Of a DNA stretch of 64,000 bases, positions 13,927 through 22,331 are shown piece after piece. Source of the DNA: an uncultured Eubacteriales bacterium (GTDB lineage Bacteria > Bacillota > Clostridia > Peptostreptococcales > Anaerovoracaceae); assembly GCA_902763505.1 (NCBI GenBank), contig CACWSO010000007.1:93197-157196 (forward strand). Direction: 5' to 3'. The notes beneath the pieces are model-generated. The model did not search any database. It was given only the letters and a program-made list of their open reading frames with translations, and was not told the origin of the DNA. Made by a program: the position numbers and the translations under genes. Position 1 is the first letter of the stretch. Every line of letters begins with the position of its first letter.

Positions 13927-14751
13927 CTACATGAGCGGCATGATGATTATTATGTAAGCCATGGCGCATCCGCACAGATACGGACCTAACGGTTTCTGAT
14001 CGTTCTTCCTATATCTGCCTGATGCAAGTCCTGCCGCAGCAGCGAACCCACTGATGATCACAGCCGCTGCAACAGTTGCAATCGTTCCGTTAATCCCAAG
14101 AACAAGTCCGATTGCCGCGCATAGCTTGACATCCCCAAAACCAAACGCATCTTGTTTGAAAATCAGTTTCCCCGCAAGCGCACAGAGAAGCATGAATCCT
14201 CCGCCGATTGCCATACCGATGAAGGGCTGCCAAAAGCCTTCCGGCCAGGCGATGCCCGTACCAACCAGGTATCCGCTCGTCGGCAGCCGACTTCCGCCAG
14301 CCAGACTGAACTCTTCTTTCCAAAGCGGAATGAACCCTATCGATGAAAGCGCGAGCAGCAGCACAAACTGATCCGGAATGATCATGTACTTGAGATCAGC
14401 CAGCGCTATGATCAGCATCAGCCAGCAGGCAATAAGTCCTGCCAATGCCAGCTGAGTCGTCGCAGTTGTCACTTCTGGCTGCACGCTAAGCTGACCATCG
14501 CTGTACTCAATCAGCGACAGCCTCAGGCAAAGGCAGATAAATCCAACCGCATAGACCCATCTCCACGGGTTCTCTTTGATGCGTTTCTCTCCCTCCGCCA
14601 ATTCCTTCGCGAGCTTCGGGTTCTTCTCCGGATCCTCTCCGTACTCGCATAACCACCTGGCCGGCATATGATTAAACACATAGACCGCCGCAGGCCCTGC
14701 GAAGAATCCTACTATTATGCTTACTGCTATTTTTACGATCAATACGTTCAT
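13927..14751 (-). CDS. Type IV prepilin peptidase-like membrane protease (A24 family)
   Basis: 274 residues from ATG 14751, behind GAAAGGTG. The longer frame to 14805 is excluded because its start codon lies inside the -35 box. Seven or so membrane helices carry the two catalytic aspartates of the GxGD aspartyl proteases: Asp119 in ALADLKYMIIPDQ and Asp207 in FGFGDVKLCAAIG. The zinc-binding Cys pairs and methylase part of full prepilin peptidases are missing, as in short clostridial forms. No pilin genes are in the window, so its substrate must be encoded elsewhere. Confidence 0.85.
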   Translation of the reverse strand: MNVLIVKIAVSIIVGFFAGPAAVYVFNHMPARWLCEYGEDPEKNPKLAKELAEGEKRIKENPWRWVYAVGFICLCLRLSLIEYSDGQLSVQPEVTTATTQLALAGLIACWLMLIIALADLKYMIIPDQFVLLLALSSIGFIPLWKEEFSLAGGSRLPTSGYLVGTGIAWPEGFWQPFIGMAIGGGFMLLCALAGKLIFKQDAFGFGDVKLCAAIGLVLGINGTIATVAAAVIISGFAAAAGLASGRYRKNDQKPLGPYLCGCAMAYIIIIMPLM

Positions 14752-14776
14752 GAAACAGTTATCACCTTTCGTAACT

Positions 14777-14805
14777 ATATTACCGTTTAATTCTATTATT
14801 GTCAA
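14777..14805 (-). promoter_or_regulatory. Promoter of the prepilin peptidase-truA-tagO-MATE run
   Basis: Minus strand TTGACA at 14805-14800, a 17-base spacer and TAATAT at 14782-14777, followed by the ribosome binding site and ATG at 14751. It is divergent from the aldehyde dehydrogenase promoter. Confidence 0.8.
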
Positions 14806-14873
14806 TATATTCCATGGTTGCTAAAATGCATAGAAATCATGCTCTTCCTACGGTTTCGTTTGTCCGCCAATAC

Positions 14874-14901
14874 TTGAAAGCCTACTTCTGTGTTGTATAA
14901 T
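14874..14901 (+). promoter_or_regulatory. Promoter of the aldehyde dehydrogenase-CLC operon
   Basis: TTGAAA at 14874-14879, a 16-base spacer and TATAAT at 14896-14901. A small perfect hairpin (TGGAGC/GCTCCA, 14908-14926) sits at the predicted 5' end of the mRNA and may stabilise it. Confidence 0.75.
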
Positions 14902-14969
14902 TGTTTCTGGAGCGTTGACTGCTCCAACTGCAGAACATATCAATGAAGATAGATATTGAGGAGACGACA

Positions 14970-16334
14970 ATGGACAGTAAGGAATATATTGACGGTTATA
15001 TTGAACGGGCGCGTAAGGCGCAGGCCGAATTTGAGAAGATGAGTCAGGAACAGGTCGACAAGGCCGTCCAGACCATCGGAAGAGTTGTTTACGAAAACGC
15101 GCAGTACTTCGCGGAAATCGCCGTTGAGGAAACGGGCATGGGAAACGTTGAGGACAAATGCGCCAAGAATAGACAGAAGGCTGGTATTGTCTGGAACAAC
15201 CTGCGCGGCAAGAAGTCCCGCGGTATCCTGGAGACAAACGAAGCAACCGGTATCACCACGGTTGCAAAACCGATGGGTGTCGTAGCTGCGATCACCCCTT
15301 GCACAAATCCGATCGTAACACCGATGAGCAATTCTATGTTCGCGCTCAAGTGCGGCAACGCGATTATCATCACACCGCACCACAAGTCTGTAAAATGCAG
15401 CACCAAGGTTGTAGAGATGATGAACGCTGCGCTGGCAGAGCTGGGTTACCCGGAAAACCTGATCCAGATTCTCGATGAGCACTCAAGAGAAAATACGAAA
15501 AATCTGATCTCAAGCGCAGATGTGGTCGTTGCTACAGGAGGCGCAGGAATGGTGAAAGCCGCATACAGCTCCGGCAGACCGGCACTCGGCGTTGGCGCAG
15601 GAAATGTACAGTGCATTATCGATGAAGGCTATGACTACAAGGAAGCTGTTCCGAAAATCATCAAAGGCCGCTCCTATGATAATGGTATCATCTGCTCTGC
15701 AGAGCAGAGCGTCATCTGTCCGGAAGCGGACTTTGAAGAGATCCTGAAGGAATTTGAAGCAAACGGTGCAGTTGTCGTCCGCGATAAGGAAGGTCTGGAG
15801 AAAATCCGCGGCGCCCTCTTCGAGGACGGCAAAACCAACAGACACTCCGTTGGTCAGAACTGCCAGAAGGTCGGAGAGCTGGCTGGTCTGGATATTCCTG
15901 CCGGCACGAAAGTCATCGTAGCTGTCGCTGAAGGTACCGGTGCAACAGATGCGCTGGGCGGCGAAAAGATGGCTCCTGTCATCAGCGCCTACGCCTATAA
16001 GGATCTGGACGACGGCATCAGAATCGCAGCTGAAAATCTGGAACGTGACGGCAAAGGCCACAGCGTATCCTTCCACTCAGACAGCGAAGAACATATCGCC
16101 AAGGTTGCCGAAAACCTTTGCGTTTCAAGATTCGTCATCAATCAATGCAGTTCCAACAGCACTGGCGGTTCCTATTTTAACGGTCTGAACCCGACCAATA
16201 CACTGGGCTGCGGATCATGGGGACACAACTCCATTTCCGAAAACCTGAACTACACGCACCTGATGAACGTTTCCAGAGTTGCGCGCTTCATGCCGAACAA
16301 CCACGTTCCGACAGATGAGGAACTCTGGGGATAA
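14970..16334 (+). CDS. CoA-acylating aldehyde dehydrogenase (succinate-semialdehyde/acetaldehyde type)
   Basis: 454 residues from ATG 14970, which has GAGGAG seven bases upstream; a frame start at 14943 has none. It is an aldehyde dehydrogenase of the CoA-acylating group that turns an acyl-CoA into the aldehyde with NAD(P)H. The catalytic cysteine is Cys242 in NGIICSAEQS; cofactor-site motifs are AAITPCTNPIVTPMSN and GVGAGNVQ. It resembles SucD of Clostridium kluyveri and the dehydrogenase half of AdhE. The CoA-transferase at 19.8 kb would suit a 4-hydroxybutyrate route, but the true substrate is not determinable here. Confidence 0.85.
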   Translation: MDSKEYIDGYIERARKAQAEFEKMSQEQVDKAVQTIGRVVYENAQYFAEIAVEETGMGNVEDKCAKNRQKAGIVWNNLRGKKSRGILETNEATGITTVAKPMGVVAAITPCTNPIVTPMSNSMFALKCGNAIIITPHHKSVKCSTKVVEMMNAALAELGYPENLIQILDEHSRENTKNLISSADVVVATGGAGMVKAAYSSGRPALGVGAGNVQCIIDEGYDYKEAVPKIIKGRSYDNGIICSAEQSVICPEADFEEILKEFEANGAVVVRDKEGLEKIRGALFEDGKTNRHSVGQNCQKVGELAGLDIPAGTKVIVAVAEGTGATDALGGEKMAPVISAYAYKDLDDGIRIAAENLERDGKGHSVSFHSDSEEHIAKVAENLCVSRFVINQCSSNSTGGSYFNGLNPTNTLGCGSWGHNSISENLNYTHLMNVSRVARFMPNNHVPTDEELWG

Positions 16335-16335
16335 A

Positions 16336-17616
16336 ATGACGAGGGATGGCAAAGCCACAAAATACATTTCTTTCTGCCTGCTGACGATTCTTCTCGGATT
16401 CGCGGCAGGCGGTATCGTCTGGGTCATACTGCAGATCATGCAGATCGGGATCGGACTGATTTGGACTGCCTTCCCAACCGCGCTGGGGCTCGGGCCAGGG
16501 GTTTTGGGCGTACTGCTCTACAACCTCATCGTCTGTTTCATCGGCGCACTGTTCATCGCCTTCGGTCAAAAGCATTACGGTCGTCTTCCGGATACCATGG
16601 AAGAAGTCCTGGGGCGCGTCAAGAAAACCGGACACTATCCTTACAGCAATCTCCACCACATTGCAATCGCAGCGCTTTTCCCCCTCCTCTTCGGCGGAGC
16701 GCTCGGTCCTGAGGCTGGCCTGACCGGTCTGGTCGTCGGCCTTTGCTACTGGATCGGAGACAATCTCAAATATAGAAATGAAGAAATCACGGCGCTGGCC
16801 GAGGCGGGATTCGCCGCGGTGGTCGGCGTCATCTTCGGATCCCCGCTCTTCGGCATCGCGCACAATCTGGAACCGGACGACCGGTCGGAACGCTATGGAC
16901 AAAAGATTGCCGGCAAGCGGACGCGGATCCTCATTTACTGCTTCGGTGCGCTCGGCGGCATGCTGGCGTTCCTTCTCCTCGGGAAGCTCACCGGACGTTC
17001 GGCCGGCCTTCCGAGATTCGGCTTTCACCATGCAGTCGGCGTCGATCAGTGGATGTGGCTTTTGCCCCTGCTCGCCATCGGAATCCTCTTCGCTCTGTAT
17101 TATCTGACAATCGAAAAGCTTACCCGCATTGCTGCAGGTAAGCTCTCTGGTCACCCTTATATCTGTTCCTTTATCGCGGCGGCGGCCGTTGCCGTTTCCG
17201 GCGCGTTCCTGCCGCTCACAATGTTCTCGGGAGAGCATCAGCTTGAGACGCTCATCGACAGCTGGCAGCAGACTTCGCCGACCGTCATGATTCTCACCGC
17301 CATCGTGAAACTGGCACTTGTCAGCTTTTGCATTAATTTCGGATGGCGGGGCGGGAGCATTTTCCCGATTATCTTCAGCGGCGCGCTGCTCGGCTACACC
17401 TTCGCTCTGATTGTCGGCATGGACGGCGCCTTCGCGGTCGCCATGCTCGTGTCTTCCATGTACGCTTACATCATGCGCAAGCCTGTCGCTGTTGTGATGA
17501 TTCTGCTGCTGTGCTTCCCGGTCACGTATATCTTCCCGATCGCGGTGTCCGCAATCATAGCCTCTAAAACCCCAACCCCTTTTGGTCACAGATCCGGGTG
17601 CTCTGCTAATCATTGA
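16336..17616 (+). CDS. CLC-family chloride channel/transporter
   Basis: 426 residues from ATG 16336, one base after the preceding stop codon, with GGGGA as ribosome binding site. About ten to eleven membrane helices. CLC signatures: LLFGGALGPEAGLTGLVVG with Glu126 at the gating-glutamate position (the usual GxEGP is altered to GPEAG), and WRGGSIFPIIFSGALLG matching the GxFxP motif. The pairing with an aldehyde dehydrogenase in one operon is odd. It may balance charge or pH during fermentation, but that is a guess. The stop TGA abuts the stop of the convergent DUF4097 gene. Confidence 0.85.
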   Translation: MTRDGKATKYISFCLLTILLGFAAGGIVWVILQIMQIGIGLIWTAFPTALGLGPGVLGVLLYNLIVCFIGALFIAFGQKHYGRLPDTMEEVLGRVKKTGHYPYSNLHHIAIAALFPLLFGGALGPEAGLTGLVVGLCYWIGDNLKYRNEEITALAEAGFAAVVGVIFGSPLFGIAHNLEPDDRSERYGQKIAGKRTRILIYCFGALGGMLAFLLLGKLTGRSAGLPRFGFHHAVGVDQWMWLLPLLAIGILFALYYLTIEKLTRIAAGKLSGHPYICSFIAAAAVAVSGAFLPLTMFSGEHQLETLIDSWQQTSPTVMILTAIVKLALVSFCINFGWRGGSIFPIIFSGALLGYTFALIVGMDGAFAVAMLVSSMYAYIMRKPVAVVMILLLCFPVTYIFPIAVSAIIASKTPTPFGHRSGCSANH

Positions 17617-18528
17617 TCAGTCTTCCATGAAGTCTAGATCGATGTCGCCTGTTGTTGTTTTGAGCGTCAGCTTGTTCGGGCCGCCTGGAAGACTAACGCT
17701 GTTTTCTGATTCGATTTCTTCCTCTCCGATGCTGATTGTGCCTGTGTTGGTCGATACGGATATTTCATACTGGTTCTTAGGCAGATCGGTTTCAAGTTCG
17801 ATGTCGCCTGTCGTTACCTCCGCGCTGACATTGCCCACTGCATCCTGAATATCGATATCTCCGGTGTTCGTCTTCATCGTCATCTCGCTGCAGGTCACAT
17901 GTCCTGCATTCAGGTCACCCGTATTCGCCGCTGCGTTCAGTTTATCACAGGTTGTGCCTACGACCTCGATATCCCCGGATTCTGTGCCGGCCGTAATCGT
18001 CCCTGCCTCCACGCCGTCGATGGATACGTCTCCGTACTTGTCCTCGATCTGGATGCTGTCCAGCTTCTGATCTGCGCAGAAGATGATGACATCCGGACTT
18101 AGATCTCCGCCTGAGAGATTGACCTCAACATGGTCGATGCTCTCATCGCTGCCTTTTATTTTCAAAACCCCTTCTTCATTCACTACTTCAGGCATTTCAT
18201 AGCCCTTGCCCCATCTTACTGCGACCGTTCCCGCAACGCCTTCCGCGTAGATTTCTTCTGTGAAATCCGGGGCCTCTTCGCCCTGCAGATCCTGTCCCGG
18301 TGAGACGATTGCGATGTCAAGGCTGCCTTCTGCTTCGATGGACTGGAATTCTCCGACGGTAAAAAGATCTGTTTCCGTCGAATTCGGGCCGACGTTCAGC
18401 CACTCGTGCTTATCGGCGACCTTCTGCAGGTCATCGACTCCGCCGGCAGCGTAACCCGCAAAGGTCATTACGATTCCCAATACGCAGACCGCTGCGCATA
18501 TTATGAAAAACTTTGCCAGTTTACTCAT
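17617..18528 (-). CDS. DUF4097 beta-repeat (toastrack-like) membrane-anchored protein
   Basis: 303 residues from ATG 18528, overlapping the DUF1700 gene by eight bases. One N-terminal membrane helix (FFIICAAVCVLGIVMTFAGYAAGG) is followed by a beta-helical repeat domain with recurring G-DI and TTGDI/TNTGDI motifs (TESGDIEVVG, ANTGDLNAG, TNTGDIDIQD, VTTGDIELET, TTTGDIDLDF). Such proteins accompany PadR regulators and DUF1700 proteins in Firmicutes envelope-response operons. The topology puts the repeats outside the membrane. It has no terminator of its own. Confidence 0.9.
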   Translation of the reverse strand: MSKLAKFFIICAAVCVLGIVMTFAGYAAGGVDDLQKVADKHEWLNVGPNSTETDLFTVGEFQSIEAEGSLDIAIVSPGQDLQGEEAPDFTEEIYAEGVAGTVAVRWGKGYEMPEVVNEEGVLKIKGSDESIDHVEVNLSGGDLSPDVIIFCADQKLDSIQIEDKYGDVSIDGVEAGTITAGTESGDIEVVGTTCDKLNAAANTGDLNAGHVTCSEMTMKTNTGDIDIQDAVGNVSAEVTTGDIELETDLPKNQYEISVSTNTGTISIGEEEIESENSVSLPGGPNKLTLKTTTGDIDLDFMED

Positions 18529-19294
18529 TTCCTTCACCCCCTGTTAACAACATCTGATCTGCCTCAGGTTCTATCTCTATAGCTGCTTCTGCCTCTGCGG
18601 CGTCAGCCTCCATCTCCCTTATGAATGCCTCTTCATCTTCATCCGGACGGTTCACATACACCCAATCTTCCCTGGCGGATTTGTCCTCAGCCAGCTTCCT
18701 GATTCTGTGCTTTTCTCGGCCGCGGCGGATTGCCTTTGCGATTGCGATGACTGCTGCGCGAACTCCTATGAAGAGTCCCGCACCCGCGGCTACAGATGCT
18801 GCGAGAACAATCAGGCCGATTCCTGTGACCATGATTCCCGATGAAACCGCGTCAGCCATGGAGACAGCTCCAAATACGACACATCCAAGGCCTGCAACTG
18901 CCGATCCGATGATTCCGACTGCCAGACCGACTACAACGCAAGCGGCGCCGAACAGCACCCAAAACGCACAAATCGCGAGAGGAATGGAAACCGGTGCGGA
19001 AACGATTCCGATGATGACCCACCATGCTGCCGAGAGTTTCTTCTTTGTCGTCGGCTTTTCGCCTAACAATGTCTCATCTCCATCCAGGAGCCTTGCGGCG
19101 TAATCTGCTCTGATCTGAGTCGCTATTCTCTTCGGACTGCCGAGTTCGTCCAGAATCTCTTCTTCTGTTTTCTCTCCGGACTCCAGAACTTCATCGAAGT
19201 ACTCTTCATAAAATTCAGTTGCTGCAACGATCTCCTCCGGCGGCAGTTTCCTGAGTCCTTCCCTCAGCGTAATAATAAACTCCTGCCTAGTCAT
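18521..19294 (-). CDS. DUF1700 family membrane protein
   Basis: 257 residues from ATG 19294 (MTRQEFIITLREGLRKLPPEEI), the usual beginning of this family. The N-terminal 70 residues form the conserved helical segment with EYFDEVLESGEKTEEEILDELGSPKRIA. A membrane domain of about four to five helices rich in Gly/Ala/Val follows (residues 95-190), then a basic stretch and an acidic tail with DAAEAEAAIEIEPEA. Its start overlaps padR by eight bases, so PadR, DUF1700 and DUF4097 are translationally coupled. Confidence 0.9.
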   Translation of the reverse strand: MTRQEFIITLREGLRKLPPEEIVAATEFYEEYFDEVLESGEKTEEEILDELGSPKRIATQIRADYAARLLDGDETLLGEKPTTKKKLSAAWWVIIGIVSAPVSIPLAICAFWVLFGAACVVVGLAVGIIGSAVAGLGCVVFGAVSMADAVSSGIMVTGIGLIVLAASVAAGAGLFIGVRAAVIAIAKAIRRGREKHRIRKLAEDKSAREDWVYVNRPDEDEEAFIREMEADAAEAEAAIEIEPEADQMLLTGGEGNE

Positions 19295-19616
19295 TCTCGC
19301 CACCCCTTTCATCTTCTACCATAAGCTTTTCGATTGCTGTCTTGTAATCGTTCCACTGCTTTCTGTACTCAAGCAGCTGTGCCTCGCCTTTCTCAGTTAT
19401 GGAGTAGTATCTGCGGTTCCTTCCCTGATAAGGCTGATCGTAAGTCCTGCAAAGTCCTTCTTTCTGAAGTCTTCTCAGAACCGGGTAAAGAGTCGATTCC
19501 GAAATCACAATCGCGCTCTTCATCTCCTGCGTAATCTCATACCCATATGTGTCCCCTCTTTTTAGAATTGCCAGGGCGCACGCGTCGAGTAAGCTTGATT
19601 CGATCTTAAAAGCCAC
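19287..19616 (-). CDS. PadR family transcriptional regulator
   Basis: 109 residues from GTG 19616, which follows AAAGGAGG at six bases; the longer TTG frame from 19640 would cover that site. Winged-helix PadR pattern: LLDACALAILKRGDTYGYEITQEMK, SESTLYPVLRRLQKEGLC, GRNRRYYSITEKGEAQLLEYRKQW. It likely represses its own operon through the palindrome that overlaps the promoter. Confidence 0.93.
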   Translation of the reverse strand: MAFKIESSLLDACALAILKRGDTYGYEITQEMKSAIVISESTLYPVLRRLQKEGLCRTYDQPYQGRNRRYYSITEKGEAQLLEYRKQWNDYKTAIEKLMVEDERGGEND

Positions 19617-19655
19617 TTTGCGCCTCCTTTCTTCGTGCAATGTTATTTTTCGTTT

Positions 19656-19687
19656 AATACTATACGACGTATAATATTGTTTGTCAA
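19656..19687 (-). promoter_or_regulatory. padR promoter with overlapping palindromic operator
   Basis: Minus strand TTGACA at 19687-19682, a 17-base spacer and TATAGT at 19664-19659. A 23-base near-perfect inverted repeat (19656-19678, centre CTATACG-A-CGTATA) covers the -10 box and much of the spacer. Its position fits autorepression by the PadR protein. Confidence 0.8.
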
Positions 19688-19742
19688 CTACTTTCTTGAA
19701 AAATTTTTAGGGCTTTCTTGTTAAATAAATAACAATTTTCTA

Positions 19743-19771
19743 TTTACTCGATTATTACACGGTGCTACAAT
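19743..19771 (+). promoter_or_regulatory. Promoter of the CoA-transferase gene
   Basis: TTTACT at 19743-19748, a 17-base spacer and TACAAT at 19766-19771. The gene's ribosome binding site GGGAGG lies about 35 bases further on. It is divergent from the padR promoter. Confidence 0.6.
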
Positions 19772-19817
19772 AGAATGCGTTAAAGGATAACAATGTGGAA
19801 TCCGGGAGGATAAAAAG

Positions 19818-21176
19818 ATGTATAAAACTTCAATGCTCGAAAAGAAGTATCAGGAAAAGCTCATTACAGCAGAGCAGGCTGCTGAAATGGTCCACAATAA
19901 CAACCGTATCCATTTCGGTCTGGGCCTTGGAACCGTAAAGGACATCGACAAGGCTCTGGCAAAACGTGCGGATGAGCTTTGGAACGTAGAAATCATCAGT
20001 ACTGTAGGTGTGCGCAACGCCCCTTTCGAAACGTATCTGGCTACTGATGACAATAAGAAAGTAAGATTCTCATCAGCGCACTTCAGCTCCTTCGACCGTG
20101 AAATGTGCAAAGCCGGCCGTTGCTGGTATATTCCGATGATGTTCAATGAACTGCCGGTTTACTGGCAGCACAATGACAGCGGACTGGACATCGCTTTCTT
20201 CCAGGTCGCTCCTATGGACGAACACGGAAACTTCAACATCGGACCGCAGGTTGCGGATATCTGGGGCGTCATCAAGAGTGCGAAGAAAGTTATTGTTGAG
20301 GTCAACGAGAATATGCCGATTGCCCATGGCCATCAGACACAGCTCAACCTCTACGGCGTCGACTATGTCGTCGAAGGGTCCAACTCACCGATGGACGAAC
20401 TGTTCAATAAGCCACCGACAAAGATTGACAAGTACATTGCAGAATACGTCGTATCCCAGATTGAATCCCACAGTACATTGCAGCTTGGAATCGGCGCTCT
20501 GCCGGGCTGCATCGGCTCCATGCTTGCAGAATCAGATGTCAGAAACATCAACGCACATACTGAGATGTTTGTAGACGCTTATGTGGATCTCTTCGAAGCA
20601 GGAAAGCTCACCGGAAACAAGCCTGTGGATAAAGGAAAAGCTGTTTATACATTCGCAGGCGGTACCAAGCGGCTCTATGACTTCATCGACGACAACCCAA
20701 TTTGCTGCAGCGCACCGGTCGACTATGTCAACAGCATTGAAACCGTATCAAAAATCAAAAACTTCATTTCTATTAACAGTTGCATTCAAGTCGACCTCTA
20801 CGGGCAAGTCTGCTCCGAGTCAGCCGGCGTACAGCAAGTATCCGGTACGGGCGGACAGCTTGACTTCGTTCTTGGCGCATACGCATCCAAAGGCGGCAAG
20901 AGCTTCCTCTGTACGCCATCTACAAGAACCCTTAAGGACGGCACCAGAGAATCTCTCATCAAGCCGATGCTCTCCGAAGGAAGTATCGTAACAACACCTC
21001 GTACAGCAACCAACTTCGTTGTAACAGAGTACGGCATCGCCAACCTTAAGGGCAAGAACACCTGGCAGCGTGCAGAACTCCTGATCAATATCGCGCATCC
21101 TGATTTCAGAGATGACCTCATCAAGCAGGCTGAAAAGATGGGAATCTGGAAGAACACCTCGAAGGTAAGCTTCTAA
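19818..21176 (+). CDS. Acyl-CoA:acetate CoA-transferase (butyryl-CoA or 4-hydroxybutyrate type)
   Basis: A 452-residue class I CoA-transferase of the acetyl-CoA hydrolase/transferase family. The catalytic glutamate is Glu249 in NAHTEMFVD; the N-terminal GLGLGTVKDIDKAL and the C-terminal VTEYGIANLKGK signature are present. Related enzymes move CoA from butyryl-CoA or 4-hydroxybutyryl-CoA to acetate, the final step of butyrate formation in many gut Clostridia. Choosing between these substrates needs phylogeny. It is a single-gene transcript ended by the terminator at 21229-21268. Confidence 0.88.
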   Translation: MYKTSMLEKKYQEKLITAEQAAEMVHNNNRIHFGLGLGTVKDIDKALAKRADELWNVEIISTVGVRNAPFETYLATDDNKKVRFSSAHFSSFDREMCKAGRCWYIPMMFNELPVYWQHNDSGLDIAFFQVAPMDEHGNFNIGPQVADIWGVIKSAKKVIVEVNENMPIAHGHQTQLNLYGVDYVVEGSNSPMDELFNKPPTKIDKYIAEYVVSQIESHSTLQLGIGALPGCIGSMLAESDVRNINAHTEMFVDAYVDLFEAGKLTGNKPVDKGKAVYTFAGGTKRLYDFIDDNPICCSAPVDYVNSIETVSKIKNFISINSCIQVDLYGQVCSESAGVQQVSGTGGQLDFVLGAYASKGGKSFLCTPSTRTLKDGTRESLIKPMLSEGSIVTTPRTATNFVVTEYGIANLKGKNTWQRAELLINIAHPDFRDDLIKQAEKMGIWKNTSKVSF

Positions 21177-21228
21177 CGCAAACTCTGCACTAATGCAAAA
21201 GCAACAAGACAAATTAAGACAAATCATA

Positions 21229-21268
21229 AAAAAGACCCAAACTGGTATCACATCAGTTTGGGTCTTTT
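21229..21268. terminator. Bidirectional terminator between the CoA-transferase gene and dusB
   Basis: AAAGACCCAAACTG and CAGTTTGGGTCTTT form a 14-bp perfect stem with a nine-base loop. There is an A-run before it and a T-run after it, so it can work in both directions. Confidence 0.92.
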
Positions 21269-21281
21269 ATTTAGGTTTGAT

Positions 21282-22331
21282 CTATCTGTTTTGGAAGGCG
21301 TGGAACAGTTCCGCCATGGTGTCCGCATCTGAAATCTGATTGATCTCCCGCCGGAGTGCCGGCGCGCCGCGCATGCCTTTGGTGTACCAACCGACGAACT
21401 TACGGATCTCTTTGACGGCAATTGATTCTCCCTTGTCTTCGCATAGCATCTCCAAATGACGGATGAGCATTTCGATGCGTTCCTCACGGGTCACTTCGAA
21501 GGCGCCGCCTGCTGCCAGCGAGCCGTTACCCGGCTTCCATCCAAGTTCCCACAGCAGTCTGGCGTCCCGAAAGATCCATGGATTTCCAAGAGCGCCGCGT
21601 GCAATCATGACGCCGTCACACCCGGTTTCGTCCATCATCCTGAGGGCGTCTTCACCGCATCTCACATCGCCGTTTCCGATGACCGGAATATCCACTGCTT
21701 TCTTCACTTCCGCTATGACATTCCAGTCGGCCGTTCCTTCGTAGAACTGTTCCCGCGTCCGGCCGTGCACTGTCACTGCCGCTGCACCTGCCGCTTCGAT
21801 TGCCTTTGCTGCTTCAGCGGCGACATTCTCACCCCGCGCAAAACCCATCCGGATCTTCGCGGTCACCTGCTTCGGCGCAGTATCTGTTTCGGACAGCTCT
21901 CCCGCTCCCATCTGCGCGCCGGCCACCATAGCGGCGACGCAGTCATAGAGCACATCCAGTCGTTTCAGCAGAGCGGAACCTTCCCCGTTTCTGACGATTT
22001 TCGGTACCGGGCATCCGCAGTTCAGATCGAGGACCACATTATCGCAGGATGCCAGCTCACGGGCTGCCCCGTAGAGCACGTCCGGTTCATCACCGAACAG
22101 CTGGAATCCCGCTATGCCGCTTTCCGTCTCTTCTTCTGTCAGCTCCAAAAGCTGGCGGCTCTTGCGGTCGCCGTACTTGAGCCCTTTGCCGCTGACCATT
22201 TCCGTAAATACAAGAGACGCCCCCTGCTCTTCGCAAAGGGCGCGCATTGTCTTGTCCGTGTACCCGGCGAGCGGCGCCAGGATAAAAGGTGTTTTGAATT
22301 CGATTCCGCCGATCTGAAGTGTTTTCTTCAT
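21282..22331 (-). CDS. dusB: tRNA-dihydrouridine synthase
   Basis: A 349-residue flavoenzyme that reduces uridines in tRNA D-loops. Signatures: the FMN-binding start FILAPLAGYTDKTMRALCEEQGA, LDLNCGCPVPKIVRNGEGSALL with the catalytic cysteine Cys107, VTVHGRTREQFYEGTADW and IGNGDVRCGEDALRMMDETGCDGVMIARGALGNPW. Small inserts around residues 145-155 make it a little longer than usual. It directly follows coaX with no gap; dusB and coaX neighbouring is also seen in other Firmicutes. Confidence 0.94.
   Translation of the reverse strand: MKKTLQIGGIEFKTPFILAPLAGYTDKTMRALCEEQGASLVFTEMVSGKGLKYGDRKSRQLLELTEEETESGIAGFQLFGDEPDVLYGAARELASCDNVVLDLNCGCPVPKIVRNGEGSALLKRLDVLYDCVAAMVAGAQMGAGELSETDTAPKQVTAKIRMGFARGENVAAEAAKAIEAAGAAAVTVHGRTREQFYEGTADWNVIAEVKKAVDIPVIGNGDVRCGEDALRMMDETGCDGVMIARGALGNPWIFRDARLLWELGWKPGNGSLAAGGAFEVTREERIEMLIRHLEMLCEDKGESIAVKEIRKFVGWYTKGMRGAPALRREINQISDADTMAELFHAFQNR

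Noticed and set aside
16288-17613. 441-codon open frame antisense to the CLC gene
   Set aside because: Its product is a low-complexity Arg/Glu/Asp-rich sequence with no domain, mirroring the codon bias of the CLC gene.
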